Shown piece after piece: positions 1 to 8,818 of a stretch of 42,659 bases of DNA (position 1 is the stretch's first letter; each line of letters opens with the position of its first letter). The notes beneath the pieces were generated by a model that was not told the DNA's origin, searched no databases, and saw only the letters and a program-made list of their open reading frames with translations. The position numbers were made by a program, and so were the translations under genes. The stretch comes from a virus. The stretch spans positions 1-42,659 of the IMG/VR virus record IMGVR_UViG_3300045922_000218. One strand, given 5' to 3'.

Positions 1-17
1 TCACAGGACGGTGCCGC

Positions 18-269
18 ATGATGTGTGAAAAGTGTTGGGCCGATGCAGGCGGTTCTTATGATGCGTACCGTGCTATGCTAACTGCTCGTGTCGAGACTCC
101 CTGTACGCCTGAAGAACAGTGCGGTGAGCGACATCTCATCGACCCCACAACGGGCGTGTGCCGCTGTGGCAAGATAACACGCACGGGTGAAGCAGTTCAT
201 CGCCTCATTGATGCGGACGGTGCGCATGAACGCACCGCCGATATCCGCGACGCACGGGAGGACGCATGA
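18..269 (+). CDS. Small Cys-rich protein, possibly zinc-binding
   Basis: An 83-residue ORF with Cys pairs at residues 3/6 and 48/50 and further Cys at 29 and 35, which is a plausible zinc site; no family is recognised. Base composition of the first half is lower in GC than its neighbours. The start is uncertain: tandem ATG codons lie at 18 and 21, and the frame is open all the way to the left edge. If the molecule is circular it joins in frame to the gene at 42458, so this may be the C-terminal half of a longer protein. It overlaps the next gene by ATGA, which indicates one operon. Confidence 0.55.
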   Translation: MMCEKCWADAGGSYDAYRAMLTARVETPCTPEEQCGERHLIDPTTGVCRCGKITRTGEAVHRLIDADGAHERTADIRDAREDA

Positions 270-559
270 GCGAGTCAGAAGCGGTCGCGGCGTTCCGTGA
301 CCTCACGCTGCGCTTTCCGGACACCGGCGACGCGCCCATGCGACGCGCGGTGCTGGCACACCTCGACGCGCTCACGAAGCGACTGTCGACGATCACGGCG
401 TGCGCCGTCGAGGTGATGCTCGACCTCGAAGCACGGGTGCAGGCCGAGTACAACGGGCCGGATGACGTGCATCCGGCGATGGCGGCACGCTACCGGCGCG
501 ACATGCAGCCGGTGCGCGACTTGCGTGCGGCACTGGGCATCACCGAGGACACCGCATGA
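266..559 (+). CDS. Hypothetical protein, 97 aa
   Basis: An ORF with GC-rich third positions, coupled by ATGA overlaps both upstream (266-269) and downstream (556-559). The product looks wholly helical, with a Leu/Ala-rich central part and a short C-terminal helix. No catalytic motif or known family is recognised. Its place in a run of tiny coupled genes ahead of the terminase suggests an accessory early gene. Confidence 0.6.
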   Translation: MSESEAVAAFRDLTLRFPDTGDAPMRRAVLAHLDALTKRLSTITACAVEVMLDLEARVQAEYNGPDDVHPAMAARYRRDMQPVRDLRAALGITEDTA

Positions 560-774
560 TCACGACGACCCCGTGCGGGCAGTGCCGCCACTGGACCGGC
601 GAAGCGCCGCCCTATCGACCGCACCCGTTTCTGGGGGTCGTGCGCCGTTGCACGAACGCGGCGATCACGCCGGAGCGTGTGACCAGTGCCATGTGGTCCG
701 TCCTGTGGCCCTGGACGGAGGCGCGCGACACCTGCCCGTATGGGGAGCCACGCGCGGCGGGAGGTGCGGCATGA
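556..774 (+). CDS. Small four-Cys protein, putative zinc-binding
   Basis: The 72-residue product has a CxxC pair at residues 7/10 and single Cys at 32 and 60, a C2+C+C spacing that fits one structural zinc or an iron-sulphur site. Trp and Pro residues dominate the rest. Small proteins of this appearance are frequent in phage accessory regions and their function is unknown. It starts in an ATGA overlap with the preceding gene and ends in another with the membrane protein that follows. Confidence 0.55.
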   Translation: MITTTPCGQCRHWTGEAPPYRPHPFLGVVRRCTNAAITPERVTSAMWSVLWPWTEARDTCPYGEPRAAGGAA

Positions 775-929
775 GCACCAGCATCATCACCAGCCTCCTC
801 ACGGCGCTCGCCGTCATCTGGATCCTCTCGCTCGTCCTCACCGGCTGGATGGTGCTCATGTTCGTTGCGTCCGTCTGGACGCGGCGCGATACTGCCGACG
901 ACGCGCAGCAGCGCCGGGAGGCGGAATGA
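771..929 (+). CDS. Single-pass membrane protein, 52 aa
   Basis: A hydrophobic stretch from about residue 5 to 37, rich in Leu, Ile, Val and Trp, is followed by a charged Arg/Asp/Glu tail, the profile of a small inner-membrane protein. The hydrophobic run is long enough for one or a tightly bent second helix. It is coupled by ATGA to genes on both sides. It could be a holin-like or superinfection-type protein, but it is far from the lysis genes and no family is recognised. Confidence 0.5.
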   Translation: MSTSIITSLLTALAVIWILSLVLTGWMVLMFVASVWTRRDTADDAQQRREAE

Positions 930-1138
930 TGACGCACGGCGACCTGTTCTCTGGGATCGGCGGGTTCGCGCTCGCCGCCCGCTGGATGGGCTGGCGCACG
1001 GCGTGGTTCTCCGAGATCGACCCGTTCGCGTGCCGCGTGCTCGCGCATCACTGGCCGGACGTGCCGCAGTTGGGCGACGTGACGCGCGTCGATTGGTCTA
1101 CCGCATGGCGCATCCTCGCGCCGCGTGAAGGCCGGTAA
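926..1138 (+). pseudogene. Truncated cytosine-C5 DNA methyltransferase (N-terminal stub)
   Basis: The 70-residue product begins like a Dcm-type C5 methyltransferase: motif I DLFSGIGG at residues 6-13 (S-adenosylmethionine loop) and the motif II acidic residue Glu30 followed by a helix. It then stops after 'LAPREGR', before the catalytic motif IV Pro-Cys, whereas full enzymes exceed 300 residues. The following bases belong to another gene, and no continuation is visible in other frames. It is most likely a decayed remnant, or less likely a retained SAM-binding mini-protein. It overlaps the upstream membrane protein by 4 bases. Confidence 0.65.
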
Positions 1139-1159
1139 ACTCGACAGAGGAGGTGGACC

Positions 1160-1381
1160 ATGAAGGATGAGGTTGCCCGTGGCTTGATTGAAGCGGCGCT
1201 GGCGCGCTACGATGCACAGTGCCGTCCGTCTGTCCCGTCCGACCAACTGCTGGAGTACGAAGACCGGCTCGCCGAGGCGTGCGAGCGATACCGCAGGATG
1301 GTGCCGAGAGGTACGCCAGCCCCCCGCCCACAGACGACGGTTCGGCCGTCCCCCAACACCAGGAGCACCGATGGCAGGTAG
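1160..1381 (+). CDS. Hypothetical protein upstream of small terminase, 73 aa
   Basis: The ORF starts 21 bases after the methyltransferase stub behind a strong ribosome site, AGGAGG at about 1148-1153. The first 45 residues form a predicted charged helix rich in Glu, Arg and Ala; the tail is Pro/Arg/Thr-rich and disordered. It overlaps the small terminase start by 11 bases, so the two are probably translationally coupled. No family is recognised. Confidence 0.5.
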   Translation: MKDEVARGLIEAALARYDAQCRPSVPSDQLLEYEDRLAEACERYRRMVPRGTPAPRPQTTVRPSPNTRSTDGR

Positions 1382-2075
1382 ACCGAAGGCGCGAGCGCGG
1401 CTCGCGGCACTCCAGAAGATGCAGGCCGGCGAACCGCTGACCCCCGAGGAGCAGGAGCTACTCAACACGCCGGGGCGCCCGATCCGCGACGCTTCGGGTC
1501 AGACGCGCACGTTCGCCGGCAACACGTCCAAGGTGGACCGGGACGGGAGCAAGACCGGCATCAGTGACGACGACATGCACGCCGTGGCGAGCCGCGTCGC
1601 GCAGCATCCGGCGGTGCTGGATCTCCTGTCCTCGAAGCTCGTGGAGGAGCCGGAGGGCGCCGCCTTTTCGCACCAAGCGGTCCAGCTCCTCGCGCAGAGC
1701 GGCACGCCGGACACGGAGATTGCGCGCTTGCTCAACATCACGGTCAAGACGCTCCGCGAGCACGCGACGGACGCCCTGGAGCTTGGGCAGACGCAGCACC
1801 GTGTGTCGTTGCGCCTCGGGCAGTACCGTGCCGCGATGGTCGGCGACCGCTCGTTGCTCATCTGGCTCGGCAAGCAATCGCTCGGACAAGTGGACCGTGC
1901 GGTGAACGAGATCAGCGGGCGCGACGGCAAGCCCATTGAGGTGACGGACGGCGCGAACGACGTGCGCGGGAAGCTGATGCGGCTCATCGCCGCGACCACG
2001 GGCGAGGAGCAGGCCACCGCACTCCCGCCGGCCGGCGATCCGCCCCCCGCTCTCCCCGCAGGCGATGCTGGCTAA
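1371..2075 (+). CDS. terS: Terminase small subunit
   Basis: The 234-residue protein would recognise the packaging site and load the large subunit. Residues about 103-132 look like a helix-turn-helix ending in 'ITVKTLREH', the DNA-binding part expected in TerS. The segment to about residue 175 is helical and suited to ring oligomerisation, and the C-terminal tail is Pro/Ala-rich, where TerS usually contacts TerL. Position immediately before the large terminase, with an 11-base overlap, is the strongest support. The N-terminal 60 residues are basic and low in structure. Confidence 0.75.
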   Translation: MAGRPKARARLAALQKMQAGEPLTPEEQELLNTPGRPIRDASGQTRTFAGNTSKVDRDGSKTGISDDDMHAVASRVAQHPAVLDLLSSKLVEEPEGAAFSHQAVQLLAQSGTPDTEIARLLNITVKTLREHATDALELGQTQHRVSLRLGQYRAAMVGDRSLLIWLGKQSLGQVDRAVNEISGRDGKPIEVTDGANDVRGKLMRLIAATTGEEQATALPPAGDPPPALPAGDAG

Positions 2076-4449
2076 CCTGTCCGCCGAGCAGTTGCAGCGC
2101 ATCCTCAGCGAGTTCAGCGAGGACGAACTGTTCAAGCTGAAGTTCGACTGGCGCTCGTGGGCACGCGCCAGTCAACTGCCGCCGGACGGCGCGTGGACCG
2201 TGTGGATGCTCATGGGGGGGCGCGGGCTCGGGAAGTGTATCGACATCCGAACGCCTTTGCCGACCCCGAGCGGATGGCGCACGTTGGCCGACGTGTCGCC
2301 GGGCGACCAGGTGTTCGACGAGGCCGGCAATCCGACGACAGTGCTCGCGGTGTACGACTCGATCCCGAAGCGCGCGTATCGCCTCACGTTCAGCGACGGA
2401 ACGTGGATTGATGCGTGCGATCAGCACCAGTGGGTGACGTGGACGCACCGAGACCGAAAGCAGTTCTACCGGCACGAGTCCCCGACGGCGTGGCCGGCGC
2501 GGTGGCCGCTGTATCGCGGCATCGTGAAAAGTCGGTGGGGTCATGTGGTCGGCGAGTACGGGCCAGCGATCCGCACGACGCAGCAGATCGTGGACACGCT
2601 GCGCTACGGGAAGCGCGGCGACCTCAACCACTGCATCCCGACGTGTGGTGCGCTCCAATACCCGAAGCGCGACCTCCCGCTTGATCCCTATGCGTTGGGC
2701 TATTGGCTTGGGAATGGCTCGCACCTCAGCGGCACGATCTCGGCCGGTGACGCCGACGAACTCGCGATTCGGGCGTTGTTTGAGGCGGCGGGTGTGTCAA
2801 CCAGCGACCGCGCCGACGCCAACGCTTTCGGCGCGCTCGGGGTCGTTGGCGCGCTGCGCGCGCTTGGCGTGCTGGCGAACAAACACGTCCCGCGCCTGTA
2901 CTTGGAGGCCAGCGTCGAGCAGCGACGGGCGTTGCTCGCGGGGCTGATGGATTCGGACGGCTACGCGGATCACCGCAGCACGGTCGAGTTCTGCAACATG
3001 AACCGGCAACTCGCGGAGTCGGTGCTGGAACTTGCCCGCTCGCTTGGGAACCGTCCGGTGCTGTGGGAGGGCGAGGCGACACTGGACGGGCGCTCCTACG
3101 GCACGAGGTATCGCGTCACATGGTCGCCCGTTGAGCCAGTGTTCCGCTTGCCACGGAAGGCCGAGCGGCTGCGCTTCGGCGGCGAGCAGGGGATGCGCCG
3201 GCATCATCGCATGATCGTCGGTGCCGAGTTGATTGATCCGTGCCCGATGCGGTGTCTCACGGTGAGCGCGCCGACCGCGATGTTCTTGGTGGGCGAAGGA
3301 ATGATTCCGACGCACAACACGCGCACGGGCGCCGAATGGATTCGCTCGCGCGTCGAGGCCGGGGTCGCGCGCCGCATCTACTTGGTCGGCGCGACCGCAT
3401 CGGACGCTCGGGACATCATGGTGGAAGGCGAGAGCGGAATCATGTCGGTCTGCCCGCCGTGGAACAAGCCGCTCTACGAGCCCTCGAAACGCCGCCTGAC
3501 ATGGCCGAACGGTGCGGTGGCGACGCTGTTCTCGGCCGAGGAGCCGGAGCGGTTGCGCGGCCCGCAGGGCGACACGGCGTGGTGCGACGAGATCGGCGCG
3601 TGGACGAGTGGCGATGCGTGGGACCAGATGATGCTGGGCCTGCGGCTCGGCCGAAATCCACAGGCGCTCGCCACGACGACGCCGCGCCCGACGGCGTTTG
3701 TGCGGAGCATCCTGCACCGCCCGGATACCGTCGTCACGCGCGGCACGACCTACGACAACAAGCGGAACCTCGCCCCTGCGTTCTTGACGACCGTGCTCAA
3801 GAAGTACGAGGGCACACGACTCGGCCGACAGGAAGTGCTCGGGGAGTTGTTGGAGGACACCCCCGGCGCGCTGTGGAGCGCCGCGATGATTGAGAACACG
3901 CGGTGGCGCGCACTCCCGGAGGGATGGGAGTGGGGGCGCGTGGTGGTCGGCGTCGATCCGGCGGTCACGAGCCACGACGAGTCAGACGAAACGGGGATCG
4001 TGGTCTGCGGACGTGGCGCGGGGGCGTGGTCCGACCACTATGTCGTGCTCTCGGACAAGTCCGGGCGCCACCCCGTCACGAGCAGCGACCCGACGACCAA
4101 GACATGGGCGGCGGTGGCGGTCGAGGCGTATCGTGCGCACATGGCGGACTGTCTGGTTGCGGAGCGCAACAATGGTGGCGATCTTGTGGCCGGTGCCATC
4201 GCGCAGGTTGCCCCGGATGTCGGGGTGCGGGTGGTGGTGGCGACGAAGGGCAAGGCGAAGCGCGCGGAGCCCATCGCGCTCCTCTGGGAGCAGCGGCGGG
4301 CACATGTGCTTGGGATGCACCACCACCTCGAGGATCAGATGACCACCTTCCAGCCGGACGATCCGACCGCATCTTCCCCCGATCGCATGGACGCGATGGT
4401 GTGGGCGATGACCGAGTTGACGGGCGGAGAAGGGCTCGTGGTGCTGTGA
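2065..4449 (+). CDS. terL: Terminase large subunit, intein-containing precursor
   Basis: The precursor is 794 residues; removing the 361-residue intein (58-418) leaves 433, the usual TerL size. The ATPase packages DNA into the prohead and the nuclease cuts it. The N-extein ends GGRGLGK and the C-extein starts with Thr, so splicing restores the Walker A sequence GRGLGKT. Walker B is 'TAWCDEIG', with Asp147-Glu148 after splicing, followed by the coupling motif 'TTTP'. The RNase H-like nuclease shows 'VVGVDPAV' (Asp270 after splicing) and a late acidic 'DAMVWAM'. The stop overlaps the portal GTG start. Confidence 0.93.
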   Translation: MLANLSAEQLQRILSEFSEDELFKLKFDWRSWARASQLPPDGAWTVWMLMGGRGLGKCIDIRTPLPTPSGWRTLADVSPGDQVFDEAGNPTTVLAVYDSIPKRAYRLTFSDGTWIDACDQHQWVTWTHRDRKQFYRHESPTAWPARWPLYRGIVKSRWGHVVGEYGPAIRTTQQIVDTLRYGKRGDLNHCIPTCGALQYPKRDLPLDPYALGYWLGNGSHLSGTISAGDADELAIRALFEAAGVSTSDRADANAFGALGVVGALRALGVLANKHVPRLYLEASVEQRRALLAGLMDSDGYADHRSTVEFCNMNRQLAESVLELARSLGNRPVLWEGEATLDGRSYGTRYRVTWSPVEPVFRLPRKAERLRFGGEQGMRRHHRMIVGAELIDPCPMRCLTVSAPTAMFLVGEGMIPTHNTRTGAEWIRSRVEAGVARRIYLVGATASDARDIMVEGESGIMSVCPPWNKPLYEPSKRRLTWPNGAVATLFSAEEPERLRGPQGDTAWCDEIGAWTSGDAWDQMMLGLRLGRNPQALATTTPRPTAFVRSILHRPDTVVTRGTTYDNKRNLAPAFLTTVLKKYEGTRLGRQEVLGELLEDTPGALWSAAMIENTRWRALPEGWEWGRVVVGVDPAVTSHDESDETGIVVCGRGAGAWSDHYVVLSDKSGRHPVTSSDPTTKTWAAVAVEAYRAHMADCLVAERNNGGDLVAGAIAQVAPDVGVRVVVATKGKAKRAEPIALLWEQRRAHVLGMHHHLEDQMTTFQPDDPTASSPDRMDAMVWAMTELTGGEGLVVL
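2236..3318 (+). mobile_element. Intein with LAGLIDADG (DOD) endonuclease domain in TerL Walker A
   Basis: The intein runs from Cys1 (TGT at 2236) to the terminal His-Asn (AAC at 3316), with Thr as the +1 residue. Block A begins CIDIRTPLPTPSG; block B is 'DACDQH', with the expected His; block F is near 'AMFLVGEGMIPTHN'. The first endonuclease motif is LGYWLGNGS at intein residues 154-162, with Asn where the catalytic Asp usually sits. The second, LLAGLMDSDG, is near 232-241 and intact. Self-splicing should be competent, while nuclease activity is doubtful. The site is the most conserved loop of the host protein, as inteins favour. Confidence 0.93.
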
Positions 4450-6707
4450 AGCGCGCCCTGACGACACTCGGCATCACCCGTCCGGCCCGCCGGGCGGGCG
4501 AGGCGCTCTACGCCGACCAAGTGGCTGACCCGTTCGACGCCCGCCTTGATAGCGGATTCTCTGTTGTCCGGTCATCCGATCCTGTGCAGTACGTGCGGGC
4601 TGGGCGCACGATCCGGACGAACGGGTTTGAGACGAACGCCATTGTACAGGCGTGCGCCCGTGTCATTGCGGATCAGGTCGGCACGGCGTGGCTGGAGGCG
4701 TACCGGATGCGCGCGAAAGGGGCGGTCGAGCTGGCGCTGGACACGCCACTCCAGTCGTTCCTCGACCAGCCGGCCCCACAGCTCTCAGGGTTCGCGTTCC
4801 GCCGGACGGTGGCGTTGCATCTGACCCTCTACGGCAACGCCTATGCCCAGATTGTGCGGCGGGCGGGCCGGCCGGAGCGTCTGCGCTTGATCCATCCCGA
4901 GCGCGTCCAGCAAATCGTCGTGGATGAGGCGTCCGAGGAGATCCTGGCGTACGTGTGGAATCGGTCGGGCGGCGCGCAGGTCGTCTCGCCGTGGACCGAC
5001 ATCCTCCACGCGCGCGACCTGCTGGTCCATCCGGATCTCTACTTCGGCTTTCCTCGGGGTTTGTCGGCCCTGTTTGAGATGCAGACGGACGACGAGGCAA
5101 GTGTGTATGTGCGCCAGATCCTCTCGAACTCTGGCGTGCCGGCGATCGTGTTCTTCGCGCGCCAAGGCACCAGTTTGGACGAACTCAAGCGGGCTGAGGC
5201 GGCGTGGCACGAGCGCATGGTGCAGCGCGGGGAGCGGGGCCGGACTCGGTTCCTCGGCGGTGTCGAGCAGATGCAGGTGGTTGGGCACACGCTGAAGGAC
5301 TTGGAGTTCCCCTCGCTCCGGCAGATCAGCCGCGAAGATATTTGTGCGGCGTTCGGCGTGGACCCGCGCCTCATCGGCGCGGCGAGCGCGAAGGGCAACG
5401 AGGGCGGATTGTCCGGCTCGCAGTACCAAGAGGCCCGCCGTCGTCTCGAGCAGCAGACCTGCCATCCGCTCCGGATCGCGATTCAGGACGCGCTCGACCA
5501 GACGCTCACGCCGGAGTTCGGCCAGGTGTACGCCCGGTTCTCGCCGGACGCGATCAATGGGATCGTCGAGACGCCGACCGAGCTGGCCGAGCGGGTCGCG
5601 GTGCTCACGGCAGCACGGGTGTTCACGCTGGAGGAAGCGCGGCGCGCGGTCGGGCAGCCGGAGGCGATGGACCCGGCGCACACGACCGAGGCGCAGGCGC
5701 TCCGCACCGTCAAGGAGGCGCTGGAGGCGGGCGCGATGGGGCAGGAAGTGCTCAAGCAGGACATCGCGAGCAACGACACCCTGGACGACGCCGTAGACGA
5801 AGCGCAGGGCTTGCCGACGCCGATGGAGGAAACCCGCGTTGCCAAGCGGCCGAAGCAGACGCGCGCGGAGGCCCCAGTCTCCCGCGTCCGCCGGGGCGAC
5901 GACGCGGTGCCGTGGACGCGCGCCGAGCTGGAGGCGGCGTGGTCCGGCACGGTGGAGGAACTGGCGCTCGTGGAGGAGGAGATGGCGTCGGCGGCGCTCG
6001 ACGTGTACGGGGCGACACTGGACTACGTGCTGTCCGTGCTCGCGGCGGCGAGCGATGAGGACGTGCGCTCCTCGCCGTGGTGGGAGCGGTTCTTGGCGGG
6101 CGTTTCGGCGCTGTTCGCGGCAGACGGGCCGATTCGTCGTCTGTGGTCGCGACGGATGCGTCCGATCATCGAGCGCGTGTTGAGCAGCGCGGCGAACCGG
6201 GCAGCGGCCGAGATGGGCGCTGACGTGTCGGACACCGCGCTCCGGGCTGCGGTGGACCGCCGCACCGGCCAGATGACGGACTACGTGGTGGCGACGACAC
6301 TCCGCCGGCTGAACGAGGTGATCGCGGCCGGGCGCAGCGCGGGCATGACGGCGACGGAACTCCGGGCAGCGATCCAGTCCGTGTTGGCGGACGCCGAGAT
6401 GCTCGCGGCCGATGCCGCGCGCCTCGCCCGCACCGAGGCGTTCGGTGCGCTCAACGAAGGCGAGTGGATCGCCGCGCGTGCCGGCACGACGGCTGGTACA
6501 GTTCGGGTCAAGGCGTGGCTGTCCGAGCGAGACGAGCGGGTGCGCGTCTCGCACGTCGGGTGCGACGCGGCGGGCTGGATTGACGTGGAGGCCGCGTTCC
6601 CCAACGGATTGCAGTACCCGCACGACCCGGCCGGGAGTGCCGATGAGGTTGCCAACTGCCGCTGCGTCCTGCGCTACGCGGATCGTCCCTTGGAGGAAGT
6701 GCCATGA
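4446..6707 (+). CDS. Portal protein fused to MuF-type head morphogenesis domain
   Basis: The 753-residue protein starts with GTG in an overlap with the terL stop. Residues 1 to about 420 follow the HK97-type portal pattern: 'NAIVQACARVIADQVG', 'LYGNAYAQIVR', and 'ISREDICAAFGVDP' with a Gln/Arg-rich stem. Portal dodecamers form the DNA entry vertex. After a Glu/Ala-rich linker, residues about 620-753 resemble the SPP1 gp7/Mu gpF minor head domain, with 'LARTEAF', 'RVSHVGCDAAG' and the final 'NCRC'. Separate genes in many phages are joined here without an intervening stop. The 3' end overlaps the protease by ATGA. Confidence 0.88.
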   Translation: MKRALTTLGITRPARRAGEALYADQVADPFDARLDSGFSVVRSSDPVQYVRAGRTIRTNGFETNAIVQACARVIADQVGTAWLEAYRMRAKGAVELALDTPLQSFLDQPAPQLSGFAFRRTVALHLTLYGNAYAQIVRRAGRPERLRLIHPERVQQIVVDEASEEILAYVWNRSGGAQVVSPWTDILHARDLLVHPDLYFGFPRGLSALFEMQTDDEASVYVRQILSNSGVPAIVFFARQGTSLDELKRAEAAWHERMVQRGERGRTRFLGGVEQMQVVGHTLKDLEFPSLRQISREDICAAFGVDPRLIGAASAKGNEGGLSGSQYQEARRRLEQQTCHPLRIAIQDALDQTLTPEFGQVYARFSPDAINGIVETPTELAERVAVLTAARVFTLEEARRAVGQPEAMDPAHTTEAQALRTVKEALEAGAMGQEVLKQDIASNDTLDDAVDEAQGLPTPMEETRVAKRPKQTRAEAPVSRVRRGDDAVPWTRAELEAAWSGTVEELALVEEEMASAALDVYGATLDYVLSVLAAASDEDVRSSPWWERFLAGVSALFAADGPIRRLWSRRMRPIIERVLSSAANRAAAEMGADVSDTALRAAVDRRTGQMTDYVVATTLRRLNEVIAAGRSAGMTATELRAAIQSVLADAEMLAADAARLARTEAFGALNEGEWIAARAGTTAGTVRVKAWLSERDERVRVSHVGCDAAGWIDVEAAFPNGLQYPHDPAGSADEVANCRCVLRYADRPLEEVP

Positions 6708-7483
6708 AGATCCCTGAACTGTCTCTGTGGGCGACGCGCCTTGAGGTCCGCACGTCCGACCTCCCGAGCGGCGTCGTGGGCCGCGTGCGCGGCGTCGCTG
6801 TGGTCTACGGCGTCGTGGATACGTGGGGCACGCTGTTCAAGCGCGGCTCGCTGGACAAGACGCGCGCGAAAGCCAACGCCGGCAAGGTCAAGCTGTTCGA
6901 CAACCACGGGGTGGCGGACTGGTACGGCACGCGCACGCACATCGGCGTGGTGCGGTCACTCATGCCGGACGGCGACCGCGAGGTGATGGAGGCCGACCTG
7001 TTCGATACCGAGGACGGCCGGCGGGCGAAAGAATACCTCACGGCGGTCATGGCGTCCGGTGCGGACACCGGCCTGTCGATCGGCTTCTACGAGCGGTCGG
7101 GGGGATGGGTGAAGCGCGACGGGGCCTCCATCTACGAGTTTGATGAGGTCGAACTGGACGAGATCAGCCTCGCCCCGCGCCAAGCGGTGCCGGGTGCGGA
7201 GGTCATGGGCGTCCGCCGGACCCCGCAGGGCTTGACGAACGCCACCGCGCGTGCCTTGTTTCGCCACATCCGCTCCTCGCTGTCTGCTGAGGAGATGGCG
7301 GTGCTGCTCGCCGATCCGGTGTCCTCCGACGAGGAGACGCCTCCCGAGCCGCCCACTGTTCCGGCCGCTGACGAAGCTCCGGTCTCACTCGCGTCCCGTC
7401 TTGCGACGGTGCGCTCGATGCTGACCCCCGAGCCCCAGAGGCCGACCCATGCCCGTACAGCAGAAGAACCGCGCCGCCACTGA
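6704..7483 (+). CDS. HK97-family prohead maturation protease
   Basis: The 259-residue protein should cleave the scaffold-like N-terminus of the capsid protein during prohead maturation. It carries the HK97 gp4-type triad in order: His68 in 'LFDNHG', Ser125 in 'DTGLSIGF' and an acidic residue in 'LDEISL' (about Glu153). The core ends near residue 170; the remaining 90 residues are Pro/Ala/Glu-rich and probably disordered or self-cleaved. It starts in an ATGA overlap with the portal, and its tail overlaps the capsid gene start by 35 bases in a different frame. Confidence 0.9.
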   Translation: MKIPELSLWATRLEVRTSDLPSGVVGRVRGVAVVYGVVDTWGTLFKRGSLDKTRAKANAGKVKLFDNHGVADWYGTRTHIGVVRSLMPDGDREVMEADLFDTEDGRRAKEYLTAVMASGADTGLSIGFYERSGGWVKRDGASIYEFDEVELDEISLAPRQAVPGAEVMGVRRTPQGLTNATARALFRHIRSSLSAEEMAVLLADPVSSDEETPPEPPTVPAADEAPVSLASRLATVRSMLTPEPQRPTHARTAEEPRRH

Positions 7484-8813
7484 GCTGCGCGCCAAGGCCG
7501 ACCAGATCCTCGCGGAACTGGCCGACCCGACCAAGGAGTTCACGAAGGACGAAGTGGAGAAGCGCGCCGCCGAGGCGTCCGCGCTCATCAGCCGCTCGCA
7601 GGCCGTCGCCGGCTTCACGCCGCAGGACGAGATCGAGGACCAAGGGGGCGACGCCAACCTGCGCGGCACGCGGACGCCGGATGGCGAGCCGGACGAGCGC
7701 AAGACCTACAAGCAGGAGGTCGAGGCGCTCGCCAAGCGCGTCGAGCAGGCGTTCGGCGGGCCGAACTCGCTGATCCTCGCGCTTGCGCGCCAGTCGATCG
7801 AGCCCCTGACGACGCGGCAGCAGGACGTCATGCGGTCGATCCGCGACCTTCAGGCACGTACGATCACGGCCGAGAGCGGCAACGCCTCCAAGGCCGAGGT
7901 GCTCCTGCCGCTCACGCAGGTGGAGTCGATCTTCCGCGTGCCGATGGAAGTCGGCGGGATGGCGAGCATCGCCACGCGCTACAACGTGCCGGGCCGCACG
8001 CTCCGCATCCCGTACCTCGTCCAGTCCTCCACGGACGTGAACCGGCCGATGTCGGGCATCGCCAACGTGACGATCGTGGGCGAAGCTGCGCCCAAGCCGC
8101 TGCGCGAGCCGAAGTTCGAGCAGCGGCTCCTGACCGTCTACAAGTACGCTGCCTACACCGAGTTTGGCGACGAGACGCTTGCGGACGACATGACGGGCGA
8201 CCTCGCGCCGGTCGTGCAGCAGGCAATCGGCGGTGCGGCACTCAACAAGATCAACGAGGACGTGACCTTCGACGGCACGGGCTCGTCGATGCCGCTCGGC
8301 GCGTTCCATCCGTCGAACCCGGCGCTCTACAAGGTGATCCGCTCCAACGCCGGCGCGTTTACGGCAACGGACGCCTTCGAGATGTACGCGCGCCACGTCC
8401 TCGGCCCGAACTCGCGGTGGTTCATTCACCCCTCGGTGCTGCCGCAGCTCATGGCGATGACGCTGAACGGCACTACGCTGGTGACGTTCATCAACTCGCT
8501 CCAGGGCGTGCCGACGATGCAGCTGCTCGGCATCCCGATCGTCGTGACGCCGCTCGTGGCGCTGCTCGGGCTGGAAGGCGACGTGTGCCTTGGCAACGGC
8601 GCGTTCTACGCTATGGCACTGCGTCAGGCGCTCACGATCGAGTCCTCGATTCACTACAAGTTCCGCGACGACATCACGGCCTATCGCTTCTACGCGCGAG
8701 CCGGTGGCATTCCGATTCCGGACGGGCTCTACTCGTACAAGGTCGGCTCGAACTCGGCCCGCGAGTACGCGGTGTCCCCGTTCGTGGTGCTGGACGACGT
8801 GTACGCGAGCTGA
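7449..8813 (+). CDS. Major capsid protein, HK97 fold
   Basis: The 454-residue protein starts inside the protease gene behind an AGAGG site. Residues about 10-60 are a charged heptad-rich helix like the delta domain that acts as internal scaffold and is cut off by the protease. The mature part, from roughly residue 135, has HK97-type features: the 'TAESGNASKAEVLLP' N-arm, a central 'TEFGDETLADDM' helix, 'LNKINEDVTFDGTGSSMPLG', and a C-terminal 'YRFYARAGGIPIPDG'. It is followed by a stable hairpin, as is common after highly expressed capsid genes. Confidence 0.9.
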   Translation: MPVQQKNRAATELRAKADQILAELADPTKEFTKDEVEKRAAEASALISRSQAVAGFTPQDEIEDQGGDANLRGTRTPDGEPDERKTYKQEVEALAKRVEQAFGGPNSLILALARQSIEPLTTRQQDVMRSIRDLQARTITAESGNASKAEVLLPLTQVESIFRVPMEVGGMASIATRYNVPGRTLRIPYLVQSSTDVNRPMSGIANVTIVGEAAPKPLREPKFEQRLLTVYKYAAYTEFGDETLADDMTGDLAPVVQQAIGGAALNKINEDVTFDGTGSSMPLGAFHPSNPALYKVIRSNAGAFTATDAFEMYARHVLGPNSRWFIHPSVLPQLMAMTLNGTTLVTFINSLQGVPTMQLLGIPIVVTPLVALLGLEGDVCLGNGAFYAMALRQALTIESSIHYKFRDDITAYRFYARAGGIPIPDGLYSYKVGSNSAREYAVSPFVVLDDVYAS

Positions 8814-8818
8814 AGGTA

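Noticed and set aside
4785-6623. Leftward ORF of 612 codons opposite the portal gene
   Set aside because: Same shadow effect; the forward frame carries portal and MuF motifs.
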